This document shows, piece after piece, positions 1-8,979 of a DNA stretch of 64,000 bases (the stretch's first letter is position 1; the number at the start of each line of letters is the position of its first letter). Origin of the DNA: Rubellimicrobium arenae. Its GTDB lineage: Bacteria; Pseudomonadota; Alphaproteobacteria; Rhodobacterales; Rhodobacteraceae. The notes under the pieces were generated by a model that saw only the letters and a list, made by a program, of their open reading frames with translations, searched no databases and was not told where the DNA came from. The translations under genes were made by a program, and so were the position numbers. Location of the stretch: assembly GCF_017916295.1 (NCBI RefSeq), contig NZ_JAFMSS010000002.1:248001-312000 (forward strand), given 5' to 3'.

Positions 1-2453
1 TGCTTGCGCACCTCCTGGAAGTAGACGGCGAGCTTGTCGGTGATGTGGAGGTCGCAGTTCATGACGCCGGCCATGAACTCCACGGGGTGGTTCGCCTTGA
101 GCCAGGCGGTCTGGTAGCTGACGACCGCGTAGGCGGCGGCGTGGGACTTGTTGAAGCCGTAGTTCGCGAATTTCTCCAGAAGGTCGAAGACCTCGCCCGC
201 CTTCTTTTCGGGGACGCCGTTCGCCTTGGCGCCCTCGACGAACTTGGGACGCTCCTTGGCCATCTCCTCGGCGATCTTCTTGCCCATGGCGCGGCGCAGG
301 AGGTCGGCGCCGCCGAGGCTGTAGCCCGCCATGACCTGCGCGATCTGCATCACCTGTTCCTGGTAGACGATGATGCCCTGCGTTTCCGCGAGGATATGGT
401 CGATGGTCGGGTGCAGCGGCTCCAGCGGGCGGGTGCCGTTCTTGACCTCGCAGTAGACGGGGATGTTCTCCATGGGGCCCGGGCGGTAGAGCGCCACGAG
501 GGCCACGATGTCCTCGATGCAGGTGGGCTTCATGCGCTTGAGCGCATCCATCATGCCCGTCGATTCCACCTGGAACACGGCCACGGTCCGCGCGCGGGAG
601 AAGAGGTCGTAGGTCGCCTCGTCGTCGAGCGGGATGGACAGGATGTCGTTCTCGGTCCCCGGGGCGGGATCGTAGATGCGGCGGCCGTCGGCGGCGACAT
701 GCAGGTCGCGGGTCTGCCGGATCAGCTTGACCGCGTTGTCGATCATGGTGAGCGTCTTGAGGCCCAGGAAGTCGAACTTCACGAGGCCCGCCTGCTCCAC
801 CCACTTCATGTTGAACTGGGTCGCGGGCATGTCGTCGGTGCCGGGCGCGCGGTAGAGCGGCACCAGTTCGTCGAGCGGGCGGTCGCCGATCACCACGCCC
901 GCCGCGTGGGTGGAGGCGTTGCGGAGCAGGCCTTCGAGCTGCTCGGCGTAGGTCATGCAACGGTGGACGACCTCGGCGGATCGCATCTCCTCGCGCAGGC
1001 GGGGCTCGTCGGCCAGCGCCTTGGTGATGGAAACGGGCTTGACCCCTTCCATCGGGATCATCTTGCTGAGGCGGTCCACCTGGCCATAGGGCATCTGGAG
1101 GACGCGGCCCACGTCGCGCACGGCGGCCTTGGACAGCATCGCACCAAAGGTGATGATCTGGCCGACCTTTTCCGCGCCGTAGCGGTCGCGCACGTATTCG
1201 ATCACCTCGCCGCGCCGGTCCATGCAGAAGTCGATGTCGAAGTCGGGCATCGACACGCGTTCCGGGTTCAGGAACCGTTCGAACAGCAGGGAATAGCGCA
1301 GGGGGTCGAGGTCGGTGATCGTCAGCGCATAGGCCACGAGCGACCCGGCGCCCGAGCCCCGGCCCGGCCCCACCGGGATGCCCTGCGACTTGGCCCATTT
1401 GATGAAGTCGGCCACGATCAGGAAGTAGCCCGGAAAGCCCATCTGCTCGATGATGCCGACCTCGAAGGCGAGGCGCCGTTCATACTCCTCGACCGGGGCG
1501 GCGTGCGGGATGACCTTGAGGCGGGCCTCCAGCCCCTCCTTGGCCTGGCGGCGCAGCTCCTCGACCTCGTTGTCGGCGAACTTGGGCAGGATCGGCTTGC
1601 GCTTGGGGACCTTGAAGGCGCAGCGCTTCGCGATCTCGACGGTGTTCTCCAGCGCCTCGGGGAGGTCGGCGAAAAGGGTCGCCATCTCCTTCTGCGACTT
1701 GAAGTAGTGCTGGGGCGTGAGGCGGCGGCGCGGCCCGGACTGGTCGACATGGGCCCCCTCGGCGATGGCGAGGAGGGCGTCGTGCGCCTCGTAGAGGTCT
1801 TCCTTGGGGAAGTAGACGTCGTTGGTGGCGACGATGGGCAGGTCGAGCGCGTAGGCGAGCTCAAGGGTCGGGCGTTCCGTCACCCGCTCCGACTCGGGAA
1901 GGCCGCCGTCGATGGGGTGGCGCTGGAGCTCGACGTAGAAGCGGCCGGGGAAGATCCCGGCCATCCGGCGCAGGAACTCCTCGGCGCGGGTGCGCTGGTT
2001 GGCCTGGAGCATCCGGCCCAGCGGGCCGTCGGGACCGCCGGACAGGCAGATCAGCCCGGCGTTGTGCTTTTCGAGGTCATCGAGCGTGATCTGCGGCAGG
2101 CCGTCGCCGTTGGTGTCCACCAGATAGGCGCAGGAGGACATCTTCATGAGGTTGTTCCAGCCGGCCTCGCTTTGGGCGAGCAGCACGACCGGAGCGGGGC
2201 GGTAGGGTGGACGGCCCGGATCGGGCGGCAGGTAGCACAGGTCCATCTGCGCCCCGATGATCGGCTGGACGCCCATCTTGGCGGCGTAGTCCGAGAACTC
2301 GAGCCCGGCGAACATCGCGTTGGTGTCGGTGATCGCCACGGCGGGCATCCCGGCCTCGGCGGCGAGCTTGGGGAGCTTCTTCACCGGGACCGCCCCTTCG
2401 AGGAGCGAATGTTCGGTGTGGACGCGGAGGTGGATGAAGCGAGGATCGGCCAT
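1..2453 (-). CDS. dnaE: DNA polymerase III subunit alpha, 5' part (runs off the window)
   Basis: This is the catalytic subunit of the replicative DNA polymerase. About 817 N-terminal codons are present of the roughly 1150 usual for the family, and the C-terminus lies to the left of position 1. The ATG at 2451-2453 gives the typical PHP-domain opening (MADPRFIHLRVHTEHSLLEG). The polymerase active-site signature PDFDIDFCMDRR is encoded near 1245-1210 (about residue 403) and supplies catalytic aspartates. A long open frame on the opposite strand is only a codon-usage shadow of this gene. The identification is secure; only the truncated end is unknown. Confidence 0.97.
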   Translation of the reverse strand, partial: MADPRFIHLRVHTEHSLLEGAVPVKKLPKLAAEAGMPAVAITDTNAMFAGLEFSDYAAKMGVQPIIGAQMDLCYLPPDPGRPPYRPAPVVLLAQSEAGWNNLMKMSSCAYLVDTNGDGLPQITLDDLEKHNAGLICLSGGPDGPLGRMLQANQRTRAEEFLRRMAGIFPGRFYVELQRHPIDGGLPESERVTERPTLELAYALDLPIVATNDVYFPKEDLYEAHDALLAIAEGAHVDQSGPRRRLTPQHYFKSQKEMATLFADLPEALENTVEIAKRCAFKVPKRKPILPKFADNEVEELRRQAKEGLEARLKVIPHAAPVEEYERRLAFEVGIIEQMGFPGYFLIVADFIKWAKSQGIPVGPGRGSGAGSLVAYALTITDLDPLRYSLLFERFLNPERVSMPDFDIDFCMDRRGEVIEYVRDRYGAEKVGQIITFGAMLSKAAVRDVGRVLQMPYGQVDRLSKMIPMEGVKPVSITKALADEPRLREEMRSAEVVHRCMTYAEQLEGLLRNASTHAAGVVIGDRPLDELVPLYRAPGTDDMPATQFNMKWVEQAGLVKFDFLGLKTLTMIDNAVKLIRQTRDLHVAADGRRIYDPAPGTENDILSIPLDDEATYDLFSRARTVAVFQVESTGMMDALKRMKPTCIEDIVALVALYRPGPMENIPVYCEVKNGTRPLEPLHPTIDHILAETQGIIVYQEQVMQIAQVMAGYSLGGADLLRRAMGKKIAEEMAKERPKFVEGAKANGVPEKKAGEVFDLLEKFANYGFNKSHAAAYAVVSYQTAWLKANHPVEFMAGVMNCDLHITDKLAVYFQEVRK

Positions 2454-2571
2454 GGAGACCAGACTAGGGCGGATGGCCCCGAGTCGAAAGTGCAGGCTGG
2501 CCACATCCCTGTGGGTAAGTCGTGCCGGGGTCGCCGGGTGGCGCGTTGCCGCCCGAGCGCCGGCCCGCCCG

Positions 2572-3096
2572 TCACGCGGCGCGGGCGGGCTCCTCGCCCG
2601 GGGTGCGGGCCAGCGCCACGGCCAGCCCGAGGCAGGCGACAAGGCCGCCGAGAAGGATGATCTCGCTCATCCCCGGGCGCAGGACCAGCAGGGCCAGCGC
2701 CGCGGCCTGGGGCGCCAGATGGATCGCGGCCAGGCCCAGGACCCTCCGGACGGAGGCCGGTCCGGGGACGTGGCGCGCCATCTCGACGGCGGGACGCAGG
2801 ACCGTGATGCCAAGGGTCAGAGTCGCGCCCATCAGGGCCAGCACGACCAGGGCCCAGCCCCCGGGGAGCGCGCCCGCGGCCCAGGCCAGCCCCCCGCCCC
2901 CGGCCACCGTGGCCAGCATCGCGGGCCGAAGCGCGCAGCGGTCGATCAGGGCCGCCTCGTCCACGGCGCGCCGGGCGGCCTCGTGGTCGGAGCCGTCGGC
3001 GACGCTCAGCAGGATGAGCCCGAGCACCGCGACGGAACCGGCCCAGACGAGGCCGCCGATGATGTGAATGAGTCCCGAAACAAGGAGGAGGTCCAT
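2572..3096 (-). CDS. Small integral membrane protein, DUF2269/CopD-like
   Basis: A protein of 174 residues with about four hydrophobic helices. It opens LLLVSGLIHIIGGLVWAGS, and the histidine and tryptophan in helix 1 recall CopD/DUF2269-type membrane proteins. I chose ATG 3096; a TTG at 3108 would add four residues, and neither has a strong ribosome binding site. It shares its layout with the next gene (3333-3884): H and W-x-G in helix 1, an RP/GP motif after helix 3, an RRVLxL stretch, and a final helix with LRP/LKP. The two are probably old tandem paralogues. The function is unknown; heme or copper handling is only a guess from the family resemblance. Confidence 0.7.
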   Translation of the reverse strand: MDLLLVSGLIHIIGGLVWAGSVAVLGLILLSVADGSDHEAARRAVDEAALIDRCALRPAMLATVAGGGGLAWAAGALPGGWALVVLALMGATLTLGITVLRPAVEMARHVPGPASVRRVLGLAAIHLAPQAAALALLVLRPGMSEIILLGGLVACLGLAVALARTPGEEPARAA

Positions 3097-3238
3097 TATC
3101 GTCGCCAAGGAAAAGATCCGATGAATAAGCCGAGATTAGGCGATTCCGGAGGGGCTGGGCATGGAGGTATTTCCTACCTGTCCGCCCGGTGGTGTCCCGT
3201 TGGCCCAGGGGGCGATGCCGTGCCCGTCCATGGCAAGG

Positions 3239-3263
3239 GCCTGCCGCGGCATGCGCGGCAGGC
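3239..3263. repeat. Perfect inverted repeat (10-bp arms)
   Basis: GCCTGCCGCG (3239-3248) and CGCGGCAGGC (3254-3263) are separated by the five bases GCATG. The hairpin lies just downstream of the minus-strand gene at 3333-3884 and may end or protect its transcript. No clear T tract follows on either strand, so a classical intrinsic terminator is not established. Confidence 0.5.
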
Positions 3264-3332
3264 GACCGGGTCCATGACCCGCTGTGCGTCGGGATGGGAG
3301 GGAGTGGCGCGCGGGCCGGGACGGCCCCCGGC

Positions 3333-3884
3333 TCAGGCCGGCTGGGCGGCGACGGGGCGACCCGGCGCCCGGAGAACGGCCAGTCCGCCCAGGAGGAGGA
3401 GCGCCGCCGGGACCAGGAGGTGGAGGTCGGTCCAGGACGGCTTGAGCACCATGAGGCTGATGATCGCGAACTGTCCGGCAAGGTCGAGCTTGACGAGCCG
3501 CAGGACGCGACGCCCGTGCACCATGGACGCCGCCGCGTCCCCGCTCTCCTGGTGGGACTTGACTGCGCGCTCGCAGGTGGGGCCGAGGAACAGGGCGCCC
3601 AGGACGAAGGTGCAGGCCACGATCATCGCGGCCAGGATCGTCCAGGCGGCAAAGCCCCAGGACCCCAGCCAGGCGGCCGCGAGGCCCGTGACGATGGTGA
3701 AGAGGCCGAGCGGCGCGAAGACTCGGTTCCCCAGGAGCGCGACGTAGGACACGCCGGTCATGGTGGCCGCGTCATCGCCCCGGCGGTCGAGGATGAGCAC
3801 GAGGAGCGTCAGGATCGAGGCTCCGCCGACCCAGAAGATCGCCGCCATGACGTGAGCGAACTTGAGAAGCAGGTAAGGGTCCAT
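3333..3884 (-). CDS. Integral membrane protein, DUF2269-like
   Basis: A protein of 183 residues starting MDPYLLLKFAHVMAAIFWVG at ATG 3884. The open frame extends upstream to 3986, but the extra residues are polar and not membrane-like, so the internal ATG is preferred. About four transmembrane helices are visible, with conserved H and W in helix 1, a GP motif (LFLGPTCERA) and LMVLKP in the last helix. It is a diverged paralogue of the gene at 2572-3096, 236 bp further downstream. The function is unknown. It is transcribed divergently from xdhA. Confidence 0.72.
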   Translation of the reverse strand: MDPYLLLKFAHVMAAIFWVGGASILTLLVLILDRRGDDAATMTGVSYVALLGNRVFAPLGLFTIVTGLAAAWLGSWGFAAWTILAAMIVACTFVLGALFLGPTCERAVKSHQESGDAAASMVHGRRVLRLVKLDLAGQFAIISLMVLKPSWTDLHLLVPAALLLLGGLAVLRAPGRPVAAQPA

Positions 3885-4103
3885 GGGAAGGGTTCCTGGA
3901 ATTGGCAGGGAAAAGGATGAGTGAATGGCCCTTGTCCTAGCCCCGCCACGGTCGGCGCAGACAGTCGGGATTTCCTGACCCCTCACCGCGCCGGTCGTCC
4001 GGGTCTTGCCAAGCGTCGATCTTTCCGCCTTGATCGCGTCTGGCGCGGTCTACGCCGCATCGACCGCGCCCAAGGCCAACGGGGTAAGGCGGCGGGCTTT
4101 CAG

Positions 4104-5690
4104 ATGAAGATCGAGTTTCTCCTCAACGGGGAACGGGTCGAGGCCGAGGGGCTGCCGACGCGAACGCTGCTGGACTGGCTGCGCGACCAACGGGGGCTGC
4201 GCGGCACCAAGGAGGCCTGCCGCGAGGGCGACTGCGGCGCCTGCACGGTGATGGTGACGGACGATCGGGGCGCGCGGGCGCTGAACGCCTGCATCCTGTT
4301 CCTGCCGCAACTGGCCGGGAAGGCCGTGCGGACGGTGGAGGGCATCGCCTCGCCCGAGGGCGAGTTGCATCCCGTCCAGAGGGCGATGGTGGAGCATCAC
4401 GGCTCGCAGTGCGGGTTCTGCACGCCGGGCTTCGTGGTGGCGATGGCGGCGGCGCACCTGAACGGGGAGCGGGACTTCGACACGGCGCTGGCGGGGAACC
4501 TTTGCCGCTGCACGGGCTATGCGCCGATCATCCGCGCGGCCGAGGCGGCGGCGCGGGCGCCGGTGCCGGACTGGGTGCGCGACGTGCCCCCGGGCGGGCC
4601 CCCCTGGGTAGTGGGCGAGGCGGCGGGTCCCGGCGCGGGCGACATGCCCCCCGGCGAGGGATGGGCAGGGCGGCGCGACGATGCGGTGGACCTGGTGGAG
4701 AGCGACGCCACAGGCCCTGGCGCGGAGCCCCCGAAGGCGGGCCAGCGGGGCGAGGCGACGGGCGGCGCGGTGACGTCGGACCCCGGGGTGGCGGTGCCGG
4801 TCGAGGTGCCCCCTGCCCCGCCAGCCCCCGAGGGCGCCGCCGTGCTGCCCGACAGCGCCGATGCCCTCGCCGCATGGTACGAGGCGAACCCGGACGCGAC
4901 GCTGATCGCGGGGGCGACGGATGTGGGGCTCTGGGTCACCAAGGGGCTGCGCGACCTGCCCAAAGTGGCGTTCCTGAACCGGGCGCGGGACCTTGCCCGG
5001 ATCGAGGTCGCGGGCGACCGCATCCGGCTGGGCGCGGGCGTCACCATGACCGAGGTGCTGGCCCTCGCGGAGGAGCGGTTCCCGAGCTGGGCGCGGCTGA
5101 TCCGGCGCTATGGCTCGCAGCAGGTGCGGAACGCGGCGACGATCGGGGGGAACGTGGCCAACGGCTCCCCTATCGGGGACAACCCGCCGGCGCTGATCGC
5201 GCTGGGGGCGGTGCTGCACCTGCGCCGGGGGGCCACGCGGCGCGAGATGCCGCTGGAGGACTTCTTTCTGGCCTATGGAAAGCAGGACCGTCAGCCGGGC
5301 GAGTTCGTGGAGGCGGTGACGATCCCGGCCGCCGCGCCGGACTTCCGCGTCTACAAGCTGTCGAAGCGGTTCGACCAGGACATCTCGGCCGTCTGCGGGG
5401 GGTTCAACGTCGCGGTGCGGGACGGGGTGGTGCAGTCGGCGCGGATCGCCTTCGGCGGCATGGCCGGGGTGCCCCAGCGGGCGGCGGCGGTCGAGGCGGC
5501 GCTGGTCGGGCGGCCCTGGACCGCGGAAACGGTGGCGGCGGCGATGCCGGCGCTGGCCCGGGACTTCACGCCGCTGTCGGACATGCGGGCCAGCGCGGCC
5601 TATCGGCTGGAGGCGGCGGGCGGCATGCTCATGCGCTATGTCGCGGAGATGTCGGGGGCCGAGACGGACATCCGGGAGGTCGCGCCATGA
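4104..5690 (+). CDS. xdhA: Xanthine dehydrogenase small subunit (2Fe-2S and FAD domains)
   Basis: This subunit carries electrons from the molybdenum centre to FAD and NAD during oxidation of hypoxanthine and xanthine. The first 2Fe-2S cluster uses C39, C44, C47 and C63; the second uses C103, C106, C134 and C136 (CGFCTPGF, CRCTGY). The FAD domain follows, with IAGATDVGLW and GGNVANGSPIGDNPP. Between the two lies an unusually long Pro/Gly/Ala-rich linker (about residues 153-250), which makes the protein 528 residues against about 460 in the classic Rhodobacter subunit. ATG 4104 is used because it gives the standard MKIEFLLNGE start. The gene overlaps xdhB by ATGA. Confidence 0.96.
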   Translation: MKIEFLLNGERVEAEGLPTRTLLDWLRDQRGLRGTKEACREGDCGACTVMVTDDRGARALNACILFLPQLAGKAVRTVEGIASPEGELHPVQRAMVEHHGSQCGFCTPGFVVAMAAAHLNGERDFDTALAGNLCRCTGYAPIIRAAEAAARAPVPDWVRDVPPGGPPWVVGEAAGPGAGDMPPGEGWAGRRDDAVDLVESDATGPGAEPPKAGQRGEATGGAVTSDPGVAVPVEVPPAPPAPEGAAVLPDSADALAAWYEANPDATLIAGATDVGLWVTKGLRDLPKVAFLNRARDLARIEVAGDRIRLGAGVTMTEVLALAEERFPSWARLIRRYGSQQVRNAATIGGNVANGSPIGDNPPALIALGAVLHLRRGATRREMPLEDFFLAYGKQDRQPGEFVEAVTIPAAAPDFRVYKLSKRFDQDISAVCGGFNVAVRDGVVQSARIAFGGMAGVPQRAAAVEAALVGRPWTAETVAAAMPALARDFTPLSDMRASAAYRLEAAGGMLMRYVAEMSGAETDIREVAP

Positions 5691-8056
5691 GCGTCGGGCT
5701 GCGCGAGACGCACGATTCCGCCGTGCTGCACGTCACCGGGGCGGCGCGCTACGTGGACGACATCCCGGCGCCCGAGGGCTGCCTGCACCTGGCCTTTGGG
5801 CTGTCGGACGTGGCGCGGGGGCGACTCGTGTCGCTGGACCTGAGCGCGGTGCGCGCCGCGCCGGGGGTGATCGCGGTGCTGGCCGCGAGCGACCTGCCGC
5901 GGCCAGTGGACACCTCGCCCTCGGCGCACGACGAGCCGCTGCTCTGCGACGGGCCGATCCATTTCGTGGGGCAGCCGCTGTTCCTGGTGGTCGCGACCAG
6001 TCACCTCGCCGCGCGCAAGGCGGCGCGGCTGGGCCGGGCCGAGGTGGCCGAGGAGCCGCCGATCCTGACCATTGAGGAGGCGCTGGCCGCGAACAGCCGG
6101 TTCGAGGAGGGGCCGCGCGTCTGGACCAAGGGCGACGCGGAGGCGGCTCTGGCCCGCGCGCCGCGGCGGCTGAGCGGCACCTTCGAGATGGGGGGGCAGG
6201 AGCATTTTTACCTGGAGGGGCAGGCCGCGCTGGCCCTGCCCGGCGAAGGGCAGATGGAGGTCCACTGCTCCACGCAGCACCCCAGCGAGATCCAGCACAA
6301 GGTGGCGGACGCGCTGGGCGTCCACATGAACGACGTGCGCGTGGTGATGCGGCGGATGGGCGGCGGCTTTGGCGGCAAGGAAAGCCAGGGGAACGCGCTA
6401 GCGATCGCCTGCGCCGTCGCGGCGGAGCGGACGGGCCGCGCCTGCCGGATGCGCTATGACCGCGACGACGACATGGTCATCACCGGCAAGCGCCACGACT
6501 TCCGCATCGCCTATGAGGTGGGGTTCGACGAGGACGGGCGGCTGCTGGCGGTGGACGTCACGCAGATCACCCGTTGCGGCTGGTCGCAGGACCTGAGCCT
6601 CGCCGTCGCCGACCGGGCGATGCTGCACGCGGACAACGCCTACCTGATCCCGCACATGCGGATCACCTCGCACCGGCTGAAGACCAACATGCAGTCGGCC
6701 ACCGCCTTTCGCGGGTTCGGCGGGCCGCAGGGCATGCTGGGGATGGAGCGGATCGTCGAGCATGTCGCGCGCGAGCTGGGCCGCGACCCGGTGGAGGTGC
6801 GGCGGCTCAACTTCTATGCGGCCGCGGATGCGGACGGTTCCGGGGCGGACGGGGACGGCGCGGCGCGGGGCGGGCCGGGCACCGGGCGGCGGTTCGGCGG
6901 GGCCCATTCCCGCCGGGAGGAGCCGCAGACGACGCCCTACGGGATGCCGGTCACCGACTTCCTGCTGCACGAGATGACGGAGGACCTGCTCGCGTCCTCG
7001 GACTTTGCGGCGCGGCGCGAGGCGATCCGGGCCTGGAACGCGCAAAACCCCATCCTGAAGAAGGGGATCGCCTATTCGCCGGTGAAGTTCGGCATCTCCT
7101 TCACGCTGACGCACCTGAACCAGGCGGGCGCGCTGGTGAACGTCTATCGCGACGGGTCCATCCTGCTGAACCACGGCGGGACCGAGATGGGCCAGGGCCT
7201 GCACCGCAAGATCACGCAGGTCGCGGCGGCGCGGTTCGGCGTGCCGCTGGAGCGGGTGCGGATCAGCGCCACCGACACGACCAAGGTGCCCAACACCTCG
7301 GCCACGGCGGCGTCCTCGGGGGCGGACCTGAACGGGATGGCGACGCAGGCGGCCTGCGACACCCTGCGGGAGCGGATGGGCGCGCATCTGGCCGGGCTCT
7401 ACCAGACCACGCCCGACCGGGTGGAGTTCCGGGACGGGATGGTGACGGTCGGCGGCGAGAGCCTGACCTGGGACGGCGCGGTCGAGGCCTGCTACCTGGG
7501 CCGCGTGTCGTTGAGCGCGACGGGCTTCTACGCCACGCCGGACCTGGAATGGGACCGGCTGCGCGGCCAGGGGCGGCCGTTCTTCTACTTCGCCTACGGC
7601 TGCGCGGTGACCGAGGTGGTGATCGACACCCTGACCGGAGAGAACCGCATCCTGCGGGCCGACGTGCTGCACGACTGCGGCGCCTCGCTGAACCCGGCGC
7701 TGGACGTGGGGCAGATCGAGGGCGGCTATGTGCAGGGCGCGGGCTGGCTGACCACCGAGGAGCTGGTCTGGGACGACAAGGGGCGGCTCAGGACGCACGC
7801 GCCCTCCACCTACAAGATCCCGGCGGTGAGCGACCGGCCCGCGGTGTTCAACGTCCACCTCTGGGATGCGCCGAACCGGGCGGAGACGATCTACCGCTCC
7901 AAGGCCGTGGGAGAGCCGCCGTTCATGCTGGGCATCTCGGCGTTCCTCGCGCTGGGGGACGCCTGCGCGGCCTGCGGGCCCGCGTTCCCGGACCTTCAGG
8001 CGCCCGCGACGCCGGAACGGGTGCTGGCCGCGGTGCATCGGGCGCGCGGGTTATGA
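5687..8056 (+). CDS. xdhB: Xanthine dehydrogenase molybdopterin-binding subunit
   Basis: The large catalytic subunit (789 residues) binds molybdenum cofactor and hydroxylates xanthine and hypoxanthine. Family motifs are GGGFGGKESQGN, FRGFGGPQGM, EMGQGLHRKI and the active-site glutamate E743 in KAVGEPPFMLG. A Gly/Asp/Arg-rich insertion (roughly residues 379-418, nt 6820-6935) interrupts the domain just before TPYGMPVTDF and looks like low-complexity sequence. The start overlaps the xdhA stop (ATGA), and the xdhC start overlaps its own stop, so the three subunits are translationally coupled. Confidence 0.97.
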   Translation: MSVGLRETHDSAVLHVTGAARYVDDIPAPEGCLHLAFGLSDVARGRLVSLDLSAVRAAPGVIAVLAASDLPRPVDTSPSAHDEPLLCDGPIHFVGQPLFLVVATSHLAARKAARLGRAEVAEEPPILTIEEALAANSRFEEGPRVWTKGDAEAALARAPRRLSGTFEMGGQEHFYLEGQAALALPGEGQMEVHCSTQHPSEIQHKVADALGVHMNDVRVVMRRMGGGFGGKESQGNALAIACAVAAERTGRACRMRYDRDDDMVITGKRHDFRIAYEVGFDEDGRLLAVDVTQITRCGWSQDLSLAVADRAMLHADNAYLIPHMRITSHRLKTNMQSATAFRGFGGPQGMLGMERIVEHVARELGRDPVEVRRLNFYAAADADGSGADGDGAARGGPGTGRRFGGAHSRREEPQTTPYGMPVTDFLLHEMTEDLLASSDFAARREAIRAWNAQNPILKKGIAYSPVKFGISFTLTHLNQAGALVNVYRDGSILLNHGGTEMGQGLHRKITQVAAARFGVPLERVRISATDTTKVPNTSATAASSGADLNGMATQAACDTLRERMGAHLAGLYQTTPDRVEFRDGMVTVGGESLTWDGAVEACYLGRVSLSATGFYATPDLEWDRLRGQGRPFFYFAYGCAVTEVVIDTLTGENRILRADVLHDCGASLNPALDVGQIEGGYVQGAGWLTTEELVWDDKGRLRTHAPSTYKIPAVSDRPAVFNVHLWDAPNRAETIYRSKAVGEPPFMLGISAFLALGDACAACGPAFPDLQAPATPERVLAAVHRARGL

Positions 8057-8979
8057 GCCTCGACCCCGCCAGCCTCCAGGGGGCGGTGGCGGCGCAGGGA
8101 CGCGTCGTCCGCATCCTCGTGGTGACCGTCGCGGGGTCCGTGCCGCGCGACGCCGGCACCTCCATGCTGGTCTGGGAGGGCGGCGAGGAGGGCACCATCG
8201 GCGGCGGAGAGCTGGAGAACCAGGCGGTGCGCGAGGCGCGCCTCATGCTCGCCGCCGGCCATCCGGAGCCGTTCCTGCGGACCGTGCCGCTGGGGCCGGC
8301 GCTGGGCCAGTGCTGCGGCGGCTCGGTGACCCTGGCCTGGGAACGATTCGACGCCGGGACCCTGCCCGACGCCCTGCCCTACGCGCGGCGGCTGTCAGGC
8401 ACCGCCAGCCCATGTCCGAGCGTGGAGCTTGCGCCGGGGTCGAGGCCCCTGGTGCGCGACGGCTGGCTCATCGAGGCGGCGCCCGCGCCTGGACGGCCCC
8501 TTTGGGTCTGGGGCGCGGGGCATGTCGGACGGGCCATCGTGAACGTGCTCGCGCCCTGGCCCGGCGTGGCGATCACCTGGGTCGACCTCGGGCCCGACCG
8601 GTTTCCCGCCGCGGTGCCGGCGGGCGTGACGATCCTGCCCGCCGCCGAGCCTGCCGCCCTGGTCCGCTATGCCCCGGTCGAGTCGGACCACCTGGTGCTG
8701 ACGCGCTCGCATGAGCTGGACCTCCAGCTCTGCCATGCCCTTCTGGTCCACGGATTCGCGAGTCTCGGGCTTATCGGATCGGCCACGAAGATGGCCCGGT
8801 TCCGGTCGCGGCTGGGCTCGCTCGGCCACACGGCTGCTCAAATCTCGCGCATTGCCTGTCCGATAGGCGATCCGAGCCTCGGGAAGCATCCTCAGGCCAT
8901 TGCCGTCGGCGTTGCCGCCGCGCTAATCAGGGCGATGGAAACGGGCGGGCAACGCCAGGAAAGGGATGCGACCGGATGA
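8053..8979 (+). CDS. xdhC: Xanthine dehydrogenase accessory protein XdhC
   Basis: XdhC binds and sulfurates molybdenum cofactor and inserts it into XdhB; it is not part of the mature enzyme. The 308-residue protein has the XdhC/CoxI N-terminal region (TVAGSVPRDAGTSMLVW, GTIGGGELENQA, CCGGSV) and a Rossmann-like C-terminal half (WVWGAGHVGRAIV). ATG 8053 overlaps the end of xdhB. The stop overlaps the start of the following ABC ATPase (ATGA at 8976), so purine oxidation genes and importer genes appear to be one transcript. Confidence 0.95.
   Translation: MSLDPASLQGAVAAQGRVVRILVVTVAGSVPRDAGTSMLVWEGGEEGTIGGGELENQAVREARLMLAAGHPEPFLRTVPLGPALGQCCGGSVTLAWERFDAGTLPDALPYARRLSGTASPCPSVELAPGSRPLVRDGWLIEAAPAPGRPLWVWGAGHVGRAIVNVLAPWPGVAITWVDLGPDRFPAAVPAGVTILPAAEPAALVRYAPVESDHLVLTRSHELDLQLCHALLVHGFASLGLIGSATKMARFRSRLGSLGHTAAQISRIACPIGDPSLGKHPQAIAVGVAAALIRAMETGGQRQERDATG

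Noticed and set aside
45..2660. An 871-codon open frame on the plus strand opposite dnaE
   Set aside because: It is a shadow frame caused by high GC and dnaE codon usage; the sequence is low-complexity in G, H, V and R and matches no family, whereas the minus strand encodes an intact DnaE N-terminus.
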